In this document: positions 1 to 9,264 of the stretch, one piece after another
Position numbering within the stretch: the stretch's first letter is position 1
Layout: the number at the start of each line of letters is the position of its first letter
Origin: Azospirillaceae bacterium
GTDB taxonomy: Bacteria > Pseudomonadota > Alphaproteobacteria > Azospirillales > Azospirillaceae
NCBI GenBank assembly: GCA_028283825.1
Contig: JAPWJW010000001.1
Coordinates: 558,001 to 622,000 of the forward strand
DNA: 64,000 nt
Direction of reading: 5' to 3'
The notes under the pieces: model-generated
Databases searched by the model: none
Seen by the model: only the letters and a program-made list of their open reading frames with translations
Told to the model about the DNA's origin: nothing
Program-made: the position numbers and the translations under genes

Positions 1-70
1 AAGATGGATGCGGGCTTGCTCATGCGGGCAAGCTTATCATGGATGACGGTGCGGCGCCATTCACGGCCGC

Positions 71-3000
71 TCACACCCCGCCCTGGATCAGGTTCAGCAG
101 GTCGGCGTCGGACAGGCGGCCGGCGGTGTCCGCATCCTCCAGCAGGGCGTCGGCCAGGTCGCGCTTGCGGCCGTGCAGGGCCAGGATGCCTTCCTCGATG
201 GTGCCTTTGACGATCAGGCGATAGATGGTCACCGGCCGGCGCTGGCCGATGCGGTGGGCGCGGTCGGACGCCTGGTCCTCCACCGCCGGGTTCCACCACG
301 GGTCCAGGTGGATGACATAGTCGGCCGCCGTCAGGTTCAGGCCCGTGCCGCCGGCTTTCAGGCTGATCAGGAACAGGTCGCCCTCCCCCGCCTGGAAGGC
401 GGCCACCCGGCGTTGCCGCTCCACCGCCGGTGTGCCGCCGTCCAGGGTCTGGTAATGCACGCCGGCGGCGTCCAGGGCGGCGCGCACGCGGGACAGGTGG
501 CCGACGAACTGGCTGAACACCAGGGCGCGGTGGCCGCCGTCGCGCAACTCATCCACCAGTTCCAGGAAGGCGTCCAGCTTGGCCGAGGGCAGGCCCAGAT
601 CGGGTGACACCAGGTCGGGGTGGCAGCAGGCCTGCCGCAGGCGCGTGATCTCCGCCAGGATGTGCAGGCGCGACCGCTCGCCGGACATTCCCTCCAGCTT
701 TTCCAGCGCCCGGCGGCGCAGGGCCTCGTAAAAGGCGCCTTCCTCCGCCCCCCGGTCGATCAGCAGGGTCTGTTCCGTGCGGGGCGGCAGCTCCGCCAGA
801 ACGGCGGTCTTGGTCCGGCGCAGCAGGAAGGGCCGTACCAGCGCGCGCAGGGCCGCCCGTGCATGGGGGTTCTTGGCCACCTGTATGGGCGTGGCGAAGC
901 GTTTGGTGAAGGCATCGCGGCTGCCCAGCAGGCCGGGGTTGATGAACTGGAACAGGCTCCACAGTTCATCCAGGTCGTTTTCCACCGGCGTGCCGGTCAT
1001 GGCCAGGCGGAAGGCCGCATTCAGCGACCGGGCGGCCTGGGCCCGGCGCGTATCGGCATTCTTGATGGCCTGCGCCTCGTCCAGCACGGCCATGGCCCAG
1101 GGCACGGCGGCCAGCGGTGCCTCCTCCCGCACCAGCAGGCCATAGCTGGTGACCAGCACATGGCCGGGGCCCAGGGCCTTCAGCGCGTCGGCGCGGCTGT
1201 CGGTTTCGGCCAAGGGAACGACTGTCAGGCCCGGCGCGAAGCGGGCCAATTCCAGTTGCCAGTTGCCACAGACCGACGTGGGCGCCACCACCAGGATGGG
1301 ACCGTCCACCGCCATGGCCGCCATGACGGATATCGCCTGCACCGTCTTGCCCAGCCCCATATCGTCGGCCAGCAGGGCGCCGGCCCCCCAGCGGGCCAGG
1401 CGGGACATCCAGGCGTAGCCTTGGACCTGATAGTCGCGCAACTCCGCCGTCAGGCCGTTGGGCAGGCGCGGTTCCCAGGCCTCCGCCTCATCCAGCTGGC
1501 GGACGAATTTCCGCCAGGACGCGTCCAGCGCGGCGCTGCCGGCGTCTTCCACCAGGTCGCGCAGGGCGGCACCAGCCGCGCGCGGCACCTTCGTGCCGCC
1601 CAGGCGATGCAAACGTTCCAGTTGCTGGCGGAAACGCTGGTCCAGGGCGATGAAACCGCCGTCGTCCAGGGCCAGGAAACGACCGTGCATGCCTTCCAGC
1701 CGCGCCAGCACGTCCTTCAGGTCCAAGACCAGTCCTTCATCCACGGTGACACTGCCGGACAGGGCGAACCAGCTCTCGCCGCTCTTGATCGACATCTTGA
1801 AGGCACCGGCGCTCACCTCACCCCGCAGCGCCAGCGATTCCCCCTCCGGCCATTCCAGGGTGGGCGGTTGGGGCAGGGTCCGCAATTCGGTCAGGAGTTC
1901 CAGGCAGGCGCCCAGGCTGTCCAACTCCCATTCGACCCAGTCCAGGCTGCTGTCGTCGTTGTCGCCGCCGTCGCCTCCCAGGCTGGGACAGGCATCGACC
2001 AGGGCCTGGGCCCGTCGTTTCTCTTCCTCCAGGTCGCGGCGCGCGCGCCGGCCACCCCCCGTCACCCCCCTGGCGCCGGCGCCGGGCAGGAAGTGCGGGC
2101 CGTCGGCCCCCAGCGGGCGCACCACCAGCGACACCTTCAGCCCCTGGCCCAGCGGGCTCAGGCGCACCACCGGTGCCGGATCGCCCTCCTCCGTCAGGCC
2201 ATCGTCCAGGTCGGACGTATCGATCCGCACCGGCAGGTCCGGCATGCGCAACCGGGCCAGGGCGGTCAGCCGGTCGCGCGCGGCGGGTGGCACGACGATG
2301 CCGTGCAGGCCCAGGACCTTGGCGGCGGCCACCGCCTTCTCATCGATCACCACCACCCGCCAGCGACCGGGCGTCTCCACCTCGATGACGACATCGGGCT
2401 CCGCCGCCGGATGCGACAGCGCCAGGCGGAAGCCGTCGGCGCAACCGGCCAGCACCAGTTCCGCCCGTCCCTCCACCAATTCCACCGGCTGATCGGGGTG
2501 GTGGGGGTCGAACACACGTGGATGGCCGACCAGCAACGGCAGGGCCGCGCGGGGGGGAACGGTATAGTCATAGCCGCTGTGGCCGCTGCCCCAGCCGCCG
2601 TTGTAATGCTGCTTGATGGTCTTGATGACGCGCTGGTCCAGATCATCCAGATAGGTCAGGCGGGCGTCGCCCTGGTACAGGCGCTTCAGCGCCACGGTCT
2701 TGCCGCCGCTCCACCCCTGGGTGGGGCTTTTGGTCGGCGCCCGCTGTTGCACCTGTTCCACCGGCGTGATCTCGCCGGATTCGGCATCGACCAGCCAGGC
2801 CAGGCGCTTGCCGCCGGTGGCCTTCTGCGCCGTGGCCGGCGGCTCCAGCATGGCCTCCAGGCTTTCCAGGGCCCGTTCCCATGGTTCCTTCATTGGCAGC
2901 AACGCGGTGAAGCGCTGCCGCACTTCGCGGTCGGGGCGGGTCAGATGGGCGCGATAGGGGCCGGCGTCGCCGGCCTTCTGCTTCACCGCCTTGTCCAAGG

Positions 3001-4216
3001 CCTCGGCCAGCAGGTCGGCGGCCAGTGGCATGGCGGTCGCCAGGCGGCGGAACTGTGCCGCCCAGACCTCCATCCGCGGCTTGATCTGTGCCGGATCCAC
3101 CACCGCCGTGGCGATGGCCAACAGCCCCAGGCTGAACGGCGACGGCGGGTTCATCTTGTCCGCCGCACCCAGGCCCCAGCGAAGGCCGGCCTGGGCCGTG
3201 TCCGTGTTGTTGCGGGCCAGGTCGAACAGGGCCTCCACCGCGATCTGGCCCAGAGAGGCTTGCCAGGCCGCCTGACCCTTGATTTGCAGCAAGGCTTCGA
3301 TAGCCGGATACTGGGCGGCGTCGCCGGCGGCCAGCAGGGCGCAGACGTGCAGCAGGCCCATATAGCCGGGCAGGCCGCCCTTGCGGGTGCGGGTGGCCTT
3401 GCGGTAAAGCGCCAGGGCCTGGGTGAACAGCGCCACGGCCTTGCCGGTGTCGCCGGCAAGGAAGGCGGCGGCGGCGGCGAAGGCCATGGGGGCATTGGCC
3501 GGCACATCCGCCGGCGCCGCGGCGATCAGTTGTTCCAGGTCCGCCAGCCGGCCGCTCAGCAGGGTGAAATCCGCCAGCATGGGGAAACAGGCGGCCAGCA
3601 GGGCGGGGTCCTGGCGACAATGCGCCATCAGATCCGCATGATCGGGCGCCATCAGCCCGGTCGCCACCCAATGGCTGTTCTTCACGATCATCAACGCCTG
3701 CTGCAAGGCGGGCGTCCGGCTGGCCAGCCAGTCCACGCCCAAAGGCACGGTGGCGAAGTACCGGGTGAATTGGTCTGGCAGGGCAGCCACCGGTCCCTTG
3801 GACAGGGGCAGGACCCGCGCGAATTCGGCCTCATCGTTCAGCAACACGGATAGCCGCAGGCTGCGGGAGACATCGATCTCCACCTGGCGCAGGTCCCAAT
3901 AATTCTTGGATTCGGCCGGCAACCGGGCGCGGACCGCCGCTGCCAGCGCCCGCCCCTCCGGCGTCGCCAATGTCGCCACCGCCACCTGTTGGGCCACATG
4001 GGGCGGACAGTTCAGCTTGTCGTCCAGCAGGCGCGCGCGACGCAGGTCTTCCAGCACCGGCGCCAGGGTCTTGGATGTCCATGTCCGGCCGATGCGCGCC
4101 TGGGTCAGGCAGTCCAGAAAGGACTTGGGCGTGCCCGCCGGACCGATCAAGGCCTTCAGCCAGAGGACGGGCCGCGCGGTGGGATGCGTGTCGGGGATGG
4201 CGGGGGTCAGGGACAT
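71..4216 (-). CDS. SNF2-family DEAD/DEAH-box helicase
   Basis: A 1381-residue protein of the SWI2/SNF2 (RapA/HepA-like) ATPase family, expected to be a cytoplasmic DNA translocase that remodels protein-DNA or polymerase complexes. The motor occupies roughly residues 930-1381. It contains the Walker A motif DDMGLGKT (about residue 949), the Walker B motif DEAQ (about 1045), motif III MTGTPVEN, and the C-terminal helicase lobe with LKAGGTGLNLT, DPWWNP and RAHRIGQ. The first 900 residues are not recognised in detail and carry an alpha-rich part. The start ATG at 4216 has no strong ribosome binding site. The gene stands alone; a TTAACCAT motif lies at 4252-4259 just upstream. The family call is secure, the biological target is unknown. 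Confidence 0.93.
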   Translation of the reverse strand: MSLTPAIPDTHPTARPVLWLKALIGPAGTPKSFLDCLTQARIGRTWTSKTLAPVLEDLRRARLLDDKLNCPPHVAQQVAVATLATPEGRALAAAVRARLPAESKNYWDLRQVEIDVSRSLRLSVLLNDEAEFARVLPLSKGPVAALPDQFTRYFATVPLGVDWLASRTPALQQALMIVKNSHWVATGLMAPDHADLMAHCRQDPALLAACFPMLADFTLLSGRLADLEQLIAAAPADVPANAPMAFAAAAAFLAGDTGKAVALFTQALALYRKATRTRKGGLPGYMGLLHVCALLAAGDAAQYPAIEALLQIKGQAAWQASLGQIAVEALFDLARNNTDTAQAGLRWGLGAADKMNPPSPFSLGLLAIATAVVDPAQIKPRMEVWAAQFRRLATAMPLAADLLAEALDKAVKQKAGDAGPYRAHLTRPDREVRQRFTALLPMKEPWERALESLEAMLEPPATAQKATGGKRLAWLVDAESGEITPVEQVQQRAPTKSPTQGWSGGKTVALKRLYQGDARLTYLDDLDQRVIKTIKQHYNGGWGSGHSGYDYTVPPRAALPLLVGHPRVFDPHHPDQPVELVEGRAELVLAGCADGFRLALSHPAAEPDVVIEVETPGRWRVVVIDEKAVAAAKVLGLHGIVVPPAARDRLTALARLRMPDLPVRIDTSDLDDGLTEEGDPAPVVRLSPLGQGLKVSLVVRPLGADGPHFLPGAGARGVTGGGRRARRDLEEEKRRAQALVDACPSLGGDGGDNDDSSLDWVEWELDSLGACLELLTELRTLPQPPTLEWPEGESLALRGEVSAGAFKMSIKSGESWFALSGSVTVDEGLVLDLKDVLARLEGMHGRFLALDDGGFIALDQRFRQQLERLHRLGGTKVPRAAGAALRDLVEDAGSAALDASWRKFVRQLDEAEAWEPRLPNGLTAELRDYQVQGYAWMSRLARWGAGALLADDMGLGKTVQAISVMAAMAVDGPILVVAPTSVCGNWQLELARFAPGLTVVPLAETDSRADALKALGPGHVLVTSYGLLVREEAPLAAVPWAMAVLDEAQAIKNADTRRAQAARSLNAAFRLAMTGTPVENDLDELWSLFQFINPGLLGSRDAFTKRFATPIQVAKNPHARAALRALVRPFLLRRTKTAVLAELPPRTEQTLLIDRGAEEGAFYEALRRRALEKLEGMSGERSRLHILAEITRLRQACCHPDLVSPDLGLPSAKLDAFLELVDELRDGGHRALVFSQFVGHLSRVRAALDAAGVHYQTLDGGTPAVERQRRVAAFQAGEGDLFLISLKAGGTGLNLTAADYVIHLDPWWNPAVEDQASDRAHRIGQRRPVTIYRLIVKGTIEEGILALHGRKRDLADALLEDADTAGRLSDADLLNLIQGGV

Positions 4217-4291
4217 GGGCGCTCAGGATCGGCAGGCAGGTCGCAAGGGTCTTAACCATACGGACGGGTGGGCGTTAAGGACAGCCCCCGA

Positions 4292-5365
4292 TCACATCGC
4301 CAGGCTTAACAGGGCCTTGGCGATGCGCACCGCCCCCTGGCCATCCACCGCCTGGCCGTCATCGCTGCGGGCGATGGCCAGGCTCAGGTTCGCGCGGGCT
4401 TGTGCGTCGGCCCATAACGCCAGGGTGGCATTCACGGTGCGGTCGGCGACGGCGGCCTTGTCGGCGCCGCCTGAAATGATGCCGCGCGCGTCGATCACCT
4501 GGGCCTTGCCCGCCGCCGCCACGGCCCCGGCGCTGCTGACCTGGTTGTCCACCACGACCACCAGCAGGGTGGGTACGGCCAGGCAGGCCAGTTCGCCCAG
4601 GGTGTTGCCGGCGGCCGACAGGGCCAGGCCGGCGTCGCGCATCAATTCCGCCATACGCGGCGTTTCCACGTGCACGGTCACATTGGGATGCCGTGCGCCC
4701 GCCGCCTGAATGCAGGCGGTGTTGGGGTTGCTGCCGCCCACCACCACGTCCAGCCCCACCTCCGGCAGGGCGGGCGCCAGTCGCTTCAGGCAGGGCAGGG
4801 TAAGGCCGGCGGGGTCGGTGCCACCGAAGGTCAGCAGCAGGCGCCGGCGCTGGTCCAGGGGCGGCAGGGCCGCCCCCCGTGCCCGGCGGAACTCCGCCCG
4901 CAAGGGGGCATAGGCGGGGCCCAGCAGCAGGGCGGCATCCGGGTTGGCGGTGCCATAGGCGGTGGCGTCGATCACGGCACCCGGGTTGACCACCAGGCTG
5001 GCGTGCAGCGGCCGGGTGCCGGGCCCGTCGTCGAAGGCCATGACGGGCTGGCCACGCGTCGCCAGGGCGGCGCGATAGGGCTCAAGGAAATGGTAACCGT
5101 CCAGGATGACGGCACCGGCCCCGGTTTCCCGGGCGAGGTCGGCCAGGGCCTGTGCATCCGTCCCGGTCGCCGCCGGTCCCGGCAGGGCATCGACGGTGAA
5201 ACCGGCCGCCGCCAGCCGCTGGGTCAGGGCGGGGGGTAGGTCCACGGCGGCGAAGCGGGGTGCGGCCCCCAGTTCCACCAGCGCCTCCGCCACCGCCAGG
5301 CAGCGCATGACGTGGCCGGTGCCCATGGATGGGGTGGCGTCGGCGCGGATCAGGATGGTGGTCAA
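4292..5365 (-). CDS. pseG: PseG, UDP-2,4-diacetamido-2,4,6-trideoxy-beta-L-altropyranose hydrolase
   Basis: A 357-residue GT-B-like hydrolase that removes UDP from the 2,4-diacetamido sugar in the pseudaminic acid pathway. The family N-terminus is clear: IRADATPSMGTGHVMRC, with the conserved GTGHVMRC loop, then DGYHF and AFDDG further on, and the C-terminal nucleotide-binding loop SAAGNTLGELACL. The start is TTG at 5365, chosen because the RADA strand begins four residues later and an AAAGG lies about 7 bases upstream. It is divergent from the ketoacyl synthase gene at 5443, with only 77 bases between them. Its pathway partners PseB and PseC are encoded 40 kb away at 43.1-45.4 kb, and a PseH-like gene lies at 10.9 kb. 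Confidence 0.9.
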   Translation of the reverse strand: MTTILIRADATPSMGTGHVMRCLAVAEALVELGAAPRFAAVDLPPALTQRLAAAGFTVDALPGPAATGTDAQALADLARETGAGAVILDGYHFLEPYRAALATRGQPVMAFDDGPGTRPLHASLVVNPGAVIDATAYGTANPDAALLLGPAYAPLRAEFRRARGAALPPLDQRRRLLLTFGGTDPAGLTLPCLKRLAPALPEVGLDVVVGGSNPNTACIQAAGARHPNVTVHVETPRMAELMRDAGLALSAAGNTLGELACLAVPTLLVVVVDNQVSSAGAVAAAGKAQVIDARGIISGGADKAAVADRTVNATLALWADAQARANLSLAIARSDDGQAVDGQGAVRIAKALLSLAM

Positions 5366-5442
5366 CAGAGGGCCTTTGGCATCGGGACCGGAATGGCCAT
5401 ACTATAGCACTCTAGCAAAGACTTTTTCTGGGGCGGGTTGCT

Positions 5443-6525
5443 GTGAAGGCCATCGTCGAAGGCGTGCGGATCAAGGGCTTCCGGGCCGTGGTGCCGAAGG
5501 AACGGCATTCCTATCTGGAAGACCACAGCCTGTTCACGGAAGAAGAATCCAGGAAGCTGTACGCCACCATCGGCGTGGCGGAACGCCGCCTGCTGCCCCG
5601 GCCCTACATGGCGTCCGACATGTGCGTGGCGGCGGCCGAGGGCCTGCTGAAACAGTTGGACTGGGACCCGGCCTCCGTCGATCTGCTGATCTTCGTCAGC
5701 CAGGACGCCGACTATGTCCTGCCCGTCACCGCGGCGGTCATCCAGCGGCGCCTGGGTTTGCCCACGACGGCCGCGGCGTTCGACGTGCCGCTGGGCTGTT
5801 CCGGCTTTGCCTACGGTACCTGGATGGCGGCCCGCCTGCTGGGCGGCAGTACGGCGCGGCGTGCCCTGGTGCTGGCCGGCGACAACTCCGCCCGCTGGCT
5901 GCGCCCCGATGACCGCGCCACCCTGCCGCTGTTCGGTGACGCCGGCAGCGCCACGGCGCTGGAAATCGATCCGGATGCCCCGCCCATCCACGCCATCCTG
6001 GGCACCGACGGGTCGGGGGCGAAGCACATCTTCGTCAAGGCCGGCGGCAAGCGTGACTGCCTGATCCCCAATGCGGAGCCTGTTTCGGCCGAAGAACATC
6101 AGCGCCTGTACCGCGACGCCCGCTTGCACCTGAACGGGGCGGAGGTGTTCACCTTCACCCTGCGGTCCGTCCCGCCGCTGCTGCGCGACGCGATGGAACA
6201 CGCCGGCGTGACCCTGGACGACATCGACATGATCGTGCCGCACCAGGCCAACCGCATGATGCTGGACCATATCCGCAAGAAGATCGGGGCGTCGCCCGAA
6301 CGCTTCCTGATCGACATGGAAAAGTTCGGCAACACCAGCTCCGCCTCCGTGCCGCTGGCCATCTGCCACAAGCTGGGCCCCATGCTGGCCGAGGGGCCGA
6401 AGAAGCTGCTGATGGCCGGTTTCGGTGTCGGCTGGTCCTGGGGCACCCTGGTGGCCGAGGTCGGTCCCATCGCCCAGCCCACCCTGGCCGAACTGCCCGA
6501 CGACTTCGCGCCGCTGGAAGTCTAG
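5443..6525 (+). CDS. 3-oxoacyl-ACP synthase III family protein (FabH-like)
   Basis: A 360-residue thiolase-fold ketoacyl-ACP synthase III. The catalytic triad is visible: Cys in PLGCSGFAYG (about residue 119), His in VPHQANRMM (about 267) and Asn in FGNTSSASVP (about 296). The C-terminal GFGVGWSWGT is typical of the family. It starts with GTG at 5443 behind GGGGCGGG; the TTG/CTG alternatives nearby are less well placed. It is slightly longer than housekeeping FabH (about 320 residues). Its position beside pseG and 3 bases ahead of the next gene suggests a specialised role, perhaps making an acyl group for an amino sugar, rather than bulk fatty acid synthesis; that role is inference. Confidence 0.88.
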   Translation: MKAIVEGVRIKGFRAVVPKERHSYLEDHSLFTEEESRKLYATIGVAERRLLPRPYMASDMCVAAAEGLLKQLDWDPASVDLLIFVSQDADYVLPVTAAVIQRRLGLPTTAAAFDVPLGCSGFAYGTWMAARLLGGSTARRALVLAGDNSARWLRPDDRATLPLFGDAGSATALEIDPDAPPIHAILGTDGSGAKHIFVKAGGKRDCLIPNAEPVSAEEHQRLYRDARLHLNGAEVFTFTLRSVPPLLRDAMEHAGVTLDDIDMIVPHQANRMMLDHIRKKIGASPERFLIDMEKFGNTSSASVPLAICHKLGPMLAEGPKKLLMAGFGVGWSWGTLVAEVGPIAQPTLAELPDDFAPLEV

Positions 6526-6528
6526 GGG

Positions 6529-7443
6529 GTGCCGGCCGGTTTGCCGCCGGAACAGCCGTGCTGGCCCTTCGATGGCGGCGACTGGCGCATGGCCATGGGG
6601 TTGATGAGCCTGGACCCCGTCCGCTGGCTGATGGTGGATGCGACCTGCCCTGCCTTGCTGGCGGAACGCCGGGATCTGCTGGCCACCCGGCACGATGCCG
6701 TCACCGCCTTTCTGCCGGGTTCACACGCGGCGCAAAGTGAGGTGCTGGCCCTGGTGGCCGACCACCTGCCCCGCCATTTTCCCCAGGCCAATGCCCGCGA
6801 CGGCCGCCACCTTACCTGCCATTTGACGGGAGAGGTCTGGGACCTGGCGCTTCCCGGCGACAACCCGCTGGAACTGGCGGGCCGGCTGGTGGCGGAGGAT
6901 CTGTGCCTGCTGCTGCCGGGGCCGGACGGCGCGCCCATCCTGGCCGCCGGCGTACTGTGTTTCCCCAACCGCTGGCGCCTGCATGAGAAGGTGGGGCGGC
7001 CCATGGCCGGCATCCACGGGCCTGTGGCGCAATACGCGCAAAGGCTGGGGCGGCCGGTGGACCGCTTCCTGGAAACACTGACGCCCGACCGGCCGGTGTG
7101 GCGCATGAACTGGGGCCTGAACGATGATCCCGCCCTGTTCCAGCCGGATGAGGTGGCGCACGACCCCGCCGATCAGGCCATCACTGGCGACAACGCGGGA
7201 CGGCGCCTCACCCTGCGTATCGAACGCCAGACCTTGCGGCGCCTGCCCGAAACCGGCGCCATCCTGTTCACCATCCGCACCTACCAACGGGCGCTGGCCG
7301 ACCTGGACGCCGCGCAGGCGGCGGACTTCGCCCAGGTGTTGCGCACCGTGCCCGACGATGTCGCGCGCTATAAGGGCCTGCATCGCACCGCTGGGCCGGC
7401 GCTGGCCTTTTTTCAACGGGCGTCCGCCTCAAGCGATCCTTGA
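6529..7443 (+). CDS. DUF3445 / heme-dependent oxidative N-demethylase-like protein
   Basis: A 304-residue protein resembling DUF3445, the family of heme-dependent oxidative N-demethylase catalytic subunits. The support is family-like pattern: CFPNRWRLHEK in the middle, GPVAQYAQRLGRPVDRFLE, NWGLNDDP, and RIERQTLRRLPETGAILFTIRTY near the C-terminus, with a total length typical of the family. It begins with GTG at 6529, three bases after the stop of the ketoacyl synthase, so the two are probably cotranscribed. GGAAG about 8 bases upstream may serve as the ribosome binding site, lying inside the preceding gene. The true substrate is unknown; members have been linked to dimethylamine-type demethylation. 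Confidence 0.8.
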   Translation: MPAGLPPEQPCWPFDGGDWRMAMGLMSLDPVRWLMVDATCPALLAERRDLLATRHDAVTAFLPGSHAAQSEVLALVADHLPRHFPQANARDGRHLTCHLTGEVWDLALPGDNPLELAGRLVAEDLCLLLPGPDGAPILAAGVLCFPNRWRLHEKVGRPMAGIHGPVAQYAQRLGRPVDRFLETLTPDRPVWRMNWGLNDDPALFQPDEVAHDPADQAITGDNAGRRLTLRIERQTLRRLPETGAILFTIRTYQRALADLDAAQAADFAQVLRTVPDDVARYKGLHRTAGPALAFFQRASASSDP

Positions 7444-7533
7444 GAAAATTCAAACCAGCCCTGCCTTGACAGGCCGGCCCCGCCGGTCGTCCTATCGCCC
7501 TTGGCCGCCCGGCGCCACCGGGCGGTCACATGC

Positions 7534-7697
7534 TTGTTCTCAGGGCAGGGTGAAAATCCCGACCGGCGGTATTCCCTTGAAGGCTTCGGCTGACGGGGGA
7601 GAGCCCGCGAGCGCCCGGGGGCGGAAACGCCCACGGGGTCAGCAGACCCGGTGAAACGCCGGGGCCGACGGTACAGTCCGGATGGAAGAGGATGAGC
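7534..7697 (+). ncRNA. FMN riboswitch (RFN element)
   Basis: A complete RFN element ahead of ribB. The conserved opening TCAGGGCAGGGTGAAA is at 7540-7555, followed by CCGACCGGCGGT, the internal AGCCCGCGAGCG block near 7602-7613, GTCAGCAGACCCGGTG, and the closing ACAGTCCGGATGGAAGAG at 7673-7690. These are the signature blocks of the FMN aptamer. About 150 bases separate it from the ribB start. A weak stem (GGGTGAT with ATTGCCC) followed by CTCTTTTTG near 7806 could be part of the expression platform, but this is uncertain. The element should repress ribB when FMN is plentiful. Confidence 0.96.
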
Positions 7698-7854
7698 CGG
7701 CCCGCATGACGGGCGTTCCCGCCAGGGGTCCGTGTGGATGCCATGTGCGGGGTCGCGTCTGTCCGCAGGTCAGCCTAAGGGTGATCCGGTGATTGCCCGC
7801 CGTCTCTTTTTGCCCTGATTCAGGCTCGCCCGATCTTGCAACGGAGTGAGTTCC

Positions 7855-8532
7855 TTGAGTCAGATTGCCAATACCGTTTCGTCCGATGAAGATCTGCTGG
7901 CCCGGTTCGGCGATGCCGAAACCCGGGTGGCCCGCGCCGTGGCCGCCATCCAGGCGGGCCAGGGCGTCATCGTGGTCGATGATGCCGACCGCGAGAACGA
8001 AGGCGATATCATTTTCGCCGCCGACAGCCTGACCGTCGAGCAGATGGCCCTGTTGATCCGCGATTGCAGTGGCATCGTCTGCCTGGTGCTGACCGATGAA
8101 CGGGCCCGTGCCCTGGACCTGCCGCCCATGGTGGGCGCCAACTCCTCGCGCTACGGCACCGCCTTCACCGTCACCATCGAGGCCAAGGTGGGGGTGACCA
8201 CCGGCGTGTCGGCCGCCGACCGCGTCACCACCATCAAGACCGCCGTCGCCGCCGATGCCAAGCCCGAGGATCTGGCCCGCCCCGGCCATGTCTTCCCCTT
8301 GCGCGCCCATCCCGGCGGCCTGGCCGCCCGGCGCGGCCATACCGAGGCCACCATCGACCTGGTGCGCCGGGCCGGCCGTGTGGACGCCGGCGTGCTGTGC
8401 GAGGTGACCAACCCCGACGGCAGCATGGCCCGCCTGCCCGAACTGGTGGTCTATGCCGAGGCCAAGGGCATGCCCCTGGTCAGCATTGAGGACCTGGTGG
8501 CGGTGGCCGCCGATCAGCGCGCCGTGGCCTGA
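7855..8532 (+). CDS. ribB: 3,4-dihydroxy-2-butanone-4-phosphate synthase
   Basis: A 225-residue enzyme converting ribulose 5-phosphate to 3,4-dihydroxy-2-butanone 4-phosphate in riboflavin synthesis. Signature segments are [15 protein letters not shown] (acidic active-site loop), [12 protein letters not shown] and [11 protein letters not shown]. It is a stand-alone RibB without a GTP cyclohydrolase II domain. I chose the TTG start at 7855 because GGAG at 7843-7846 is correctly spaced for it; a GTG at 7846 in the same frame overlaps that ribosome binding site and would add three residues. Expression should be controlled by the FMN riboswitch at 7534-7697. Confidence 0.95.
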   Translation: MSQIANTVSSDEDLLARFGDAETRVARAVAAIQAGQGVIVVDDADRENEGDIIFAADSLTVEQMALLIRDCSGIVCLVLTDERARALDLPPMVGANSSRYGTAFTVTIEAKVGVTTGVSAADRVTTIKTAVAADAKPEDLARPGHVFPLRAHPGGLAARRGHTEATIDLVRRAGRVDAGVLCEVTNPDGSMARLPELVVYAEAKGMPLVSIEDLVAVAADQRAVA

Positions 8533-8554
8533 TTTCCGGTGGCGGGGAAAAGAT

Positions 8555-8684
8555 CAGCGTCATGAGAGTTCGGCTCATGACGCTGTAGGCTGCGACCGCA
8601 GCCGCCGGAGCCTTTTGGGGAGTGTAGCGGACCGAAAGGCGAGGAAGCCCAAGCCGGCGGATGCCGGCGCCCGGCGATTGAGGG
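8555..8684 (+). repeat. Structured intergenic repeat, copy A
   Basis: First copy of a dispersed repeat. It starts with a perfect 12-bp hairpin (CAGCGTCATGAG at 8555-8566 with its complement at 8574-8585). The core then has helix P1 GGCTGC-GACC-GCAGCC (8588-8603), a long-range helix P2 (GCCTTT pairing with AAAGGC near 8610-8640) and P3 GCCGGC-GGAT-GCCGGC (8653-8668), ending in CGATTGAGGG. It begins 22 bases after the ribB stop. Confidence 0.85.
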
Positions 8685-8722
8685 AACCTCTGGCACATAC
8701 CGCTTGCCGGGAACGGGAATTA

Positions 8723-8761
8723 ATTGTACCAATCGGTAAAGTCAGTACCGATTGGTACAAT
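8723..8761. promoter_or_regulatory. Palindromic operator, probable TetR-family site
   Basis: A perfect 16-bp inverted repeat: ATTGTACCAATCGGTA (8723-8738), a 7-base spacer, and its exact complement at 8746-8761. Each arm itself holds a smaller palindrome (TACC-N4-GGTA), so it could bind two dimers. It ends 22 bases before the DUF1348 start, and a TetR regulator is encoded immediately after that gene, which makes autoregulation likely. Confidence 0.7.
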
Positions 8762-8783
8762 CCCTTTCCCTTGGAGGTGTCCC

Positions 8784-9260
8784 ATGTCGCAATCGACCGC
8801 CCGCCCACCCTTGCCGCCCTTCACCCTTGAAACCGCCATCCAGAAGGTGCGCGCGGCGGAGGATGGCTGGAACAGCCGCGATCCCGCCAAGGTGGCGCTG
8901 GCCTATACGGTGGACAGCCGCTGGCGCAACCGGGCGGAATTCGTCACCGGCCGGGCGGACATCCAGGCCTTCCTGGCCCGCAAATGGGCGCGGGAACTGG
9001 ACTACCGCCTGATCAAGGAAATCTGGGCGCATGACGGCAACCGCATCGCCGTGCGCTTCGCCTACGAATACCGGGACGACAGCGGCACCTGGTTCCGCGC
9101 CTATGGTAATGAGAACTGGGAATTCGAGGGCGACGGCCTGATGCGCGCCCGCCACGCCAGCATCAACGAACACCCCATCGCCGAAGGGGACCGCAAGTTC
9201 CATTGGCCGCTGGGCCGCCGCCCCGACGACCATCCCGGTCTCAGCGATCTGGGCCTCTAA
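8784..9260 (+). CDS. DUF1348 family protein, SnoaL/NTF2-like fold
   Basis: A 158-residue nuclear transport factor 2-like protein of the DUF1348 type. The N-terminal [17 protein letters not shown], the central [13 protein letters not shown] and [17 protein letters not shown], and [20 protein letters not shown] are typical of the family; members are small, cytoplasmic and of uncertain enzymatic function. The ATG at 8784 is set by a strong GGAGGT at 8773-8778, and an earlier in-frame TTG lies inside the operator and is rejected. The TetR gene follows after 4 bases, so these form a two-gene regulated unit. Confidence 0.88.
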   Translation: MSQSTARPPLPPFTLETAIQKVRAAEDGWNSRDPAKVALAYTVDSRWRNRAEFVTGRADIQAFLARKWARELDYRLIKEIWAHDGNRIAVRFAYEYRDDSGTWFRAYGNENWEFEGDGLMRARHASINEHPIAEGDRKFHWPLGRRPDDHPGLSDLGL

Positions 9261-9264
9261 CCCC

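Noticed and set aside
1-70. Left edge of the window
   Set aside because: No gene, motif or repeat could be supported in these 70 bases after the helicase stop.
620-3853. Long plus-strand frame (1077 codons) opposite the helicase gene
   Set aside because: It lies entirely inside the recognised SNF2 gene, has a Gln/Gly/Arg-rich composition typical of antisense frames in GC-rich DNA, and matches no family.
8724-8783. Upstream TTG start for the DUF1348 gene
   Set aside because: It lies within the palindromic operator, and GGAGGT at 8773-8778 fits the ATG at 8784.
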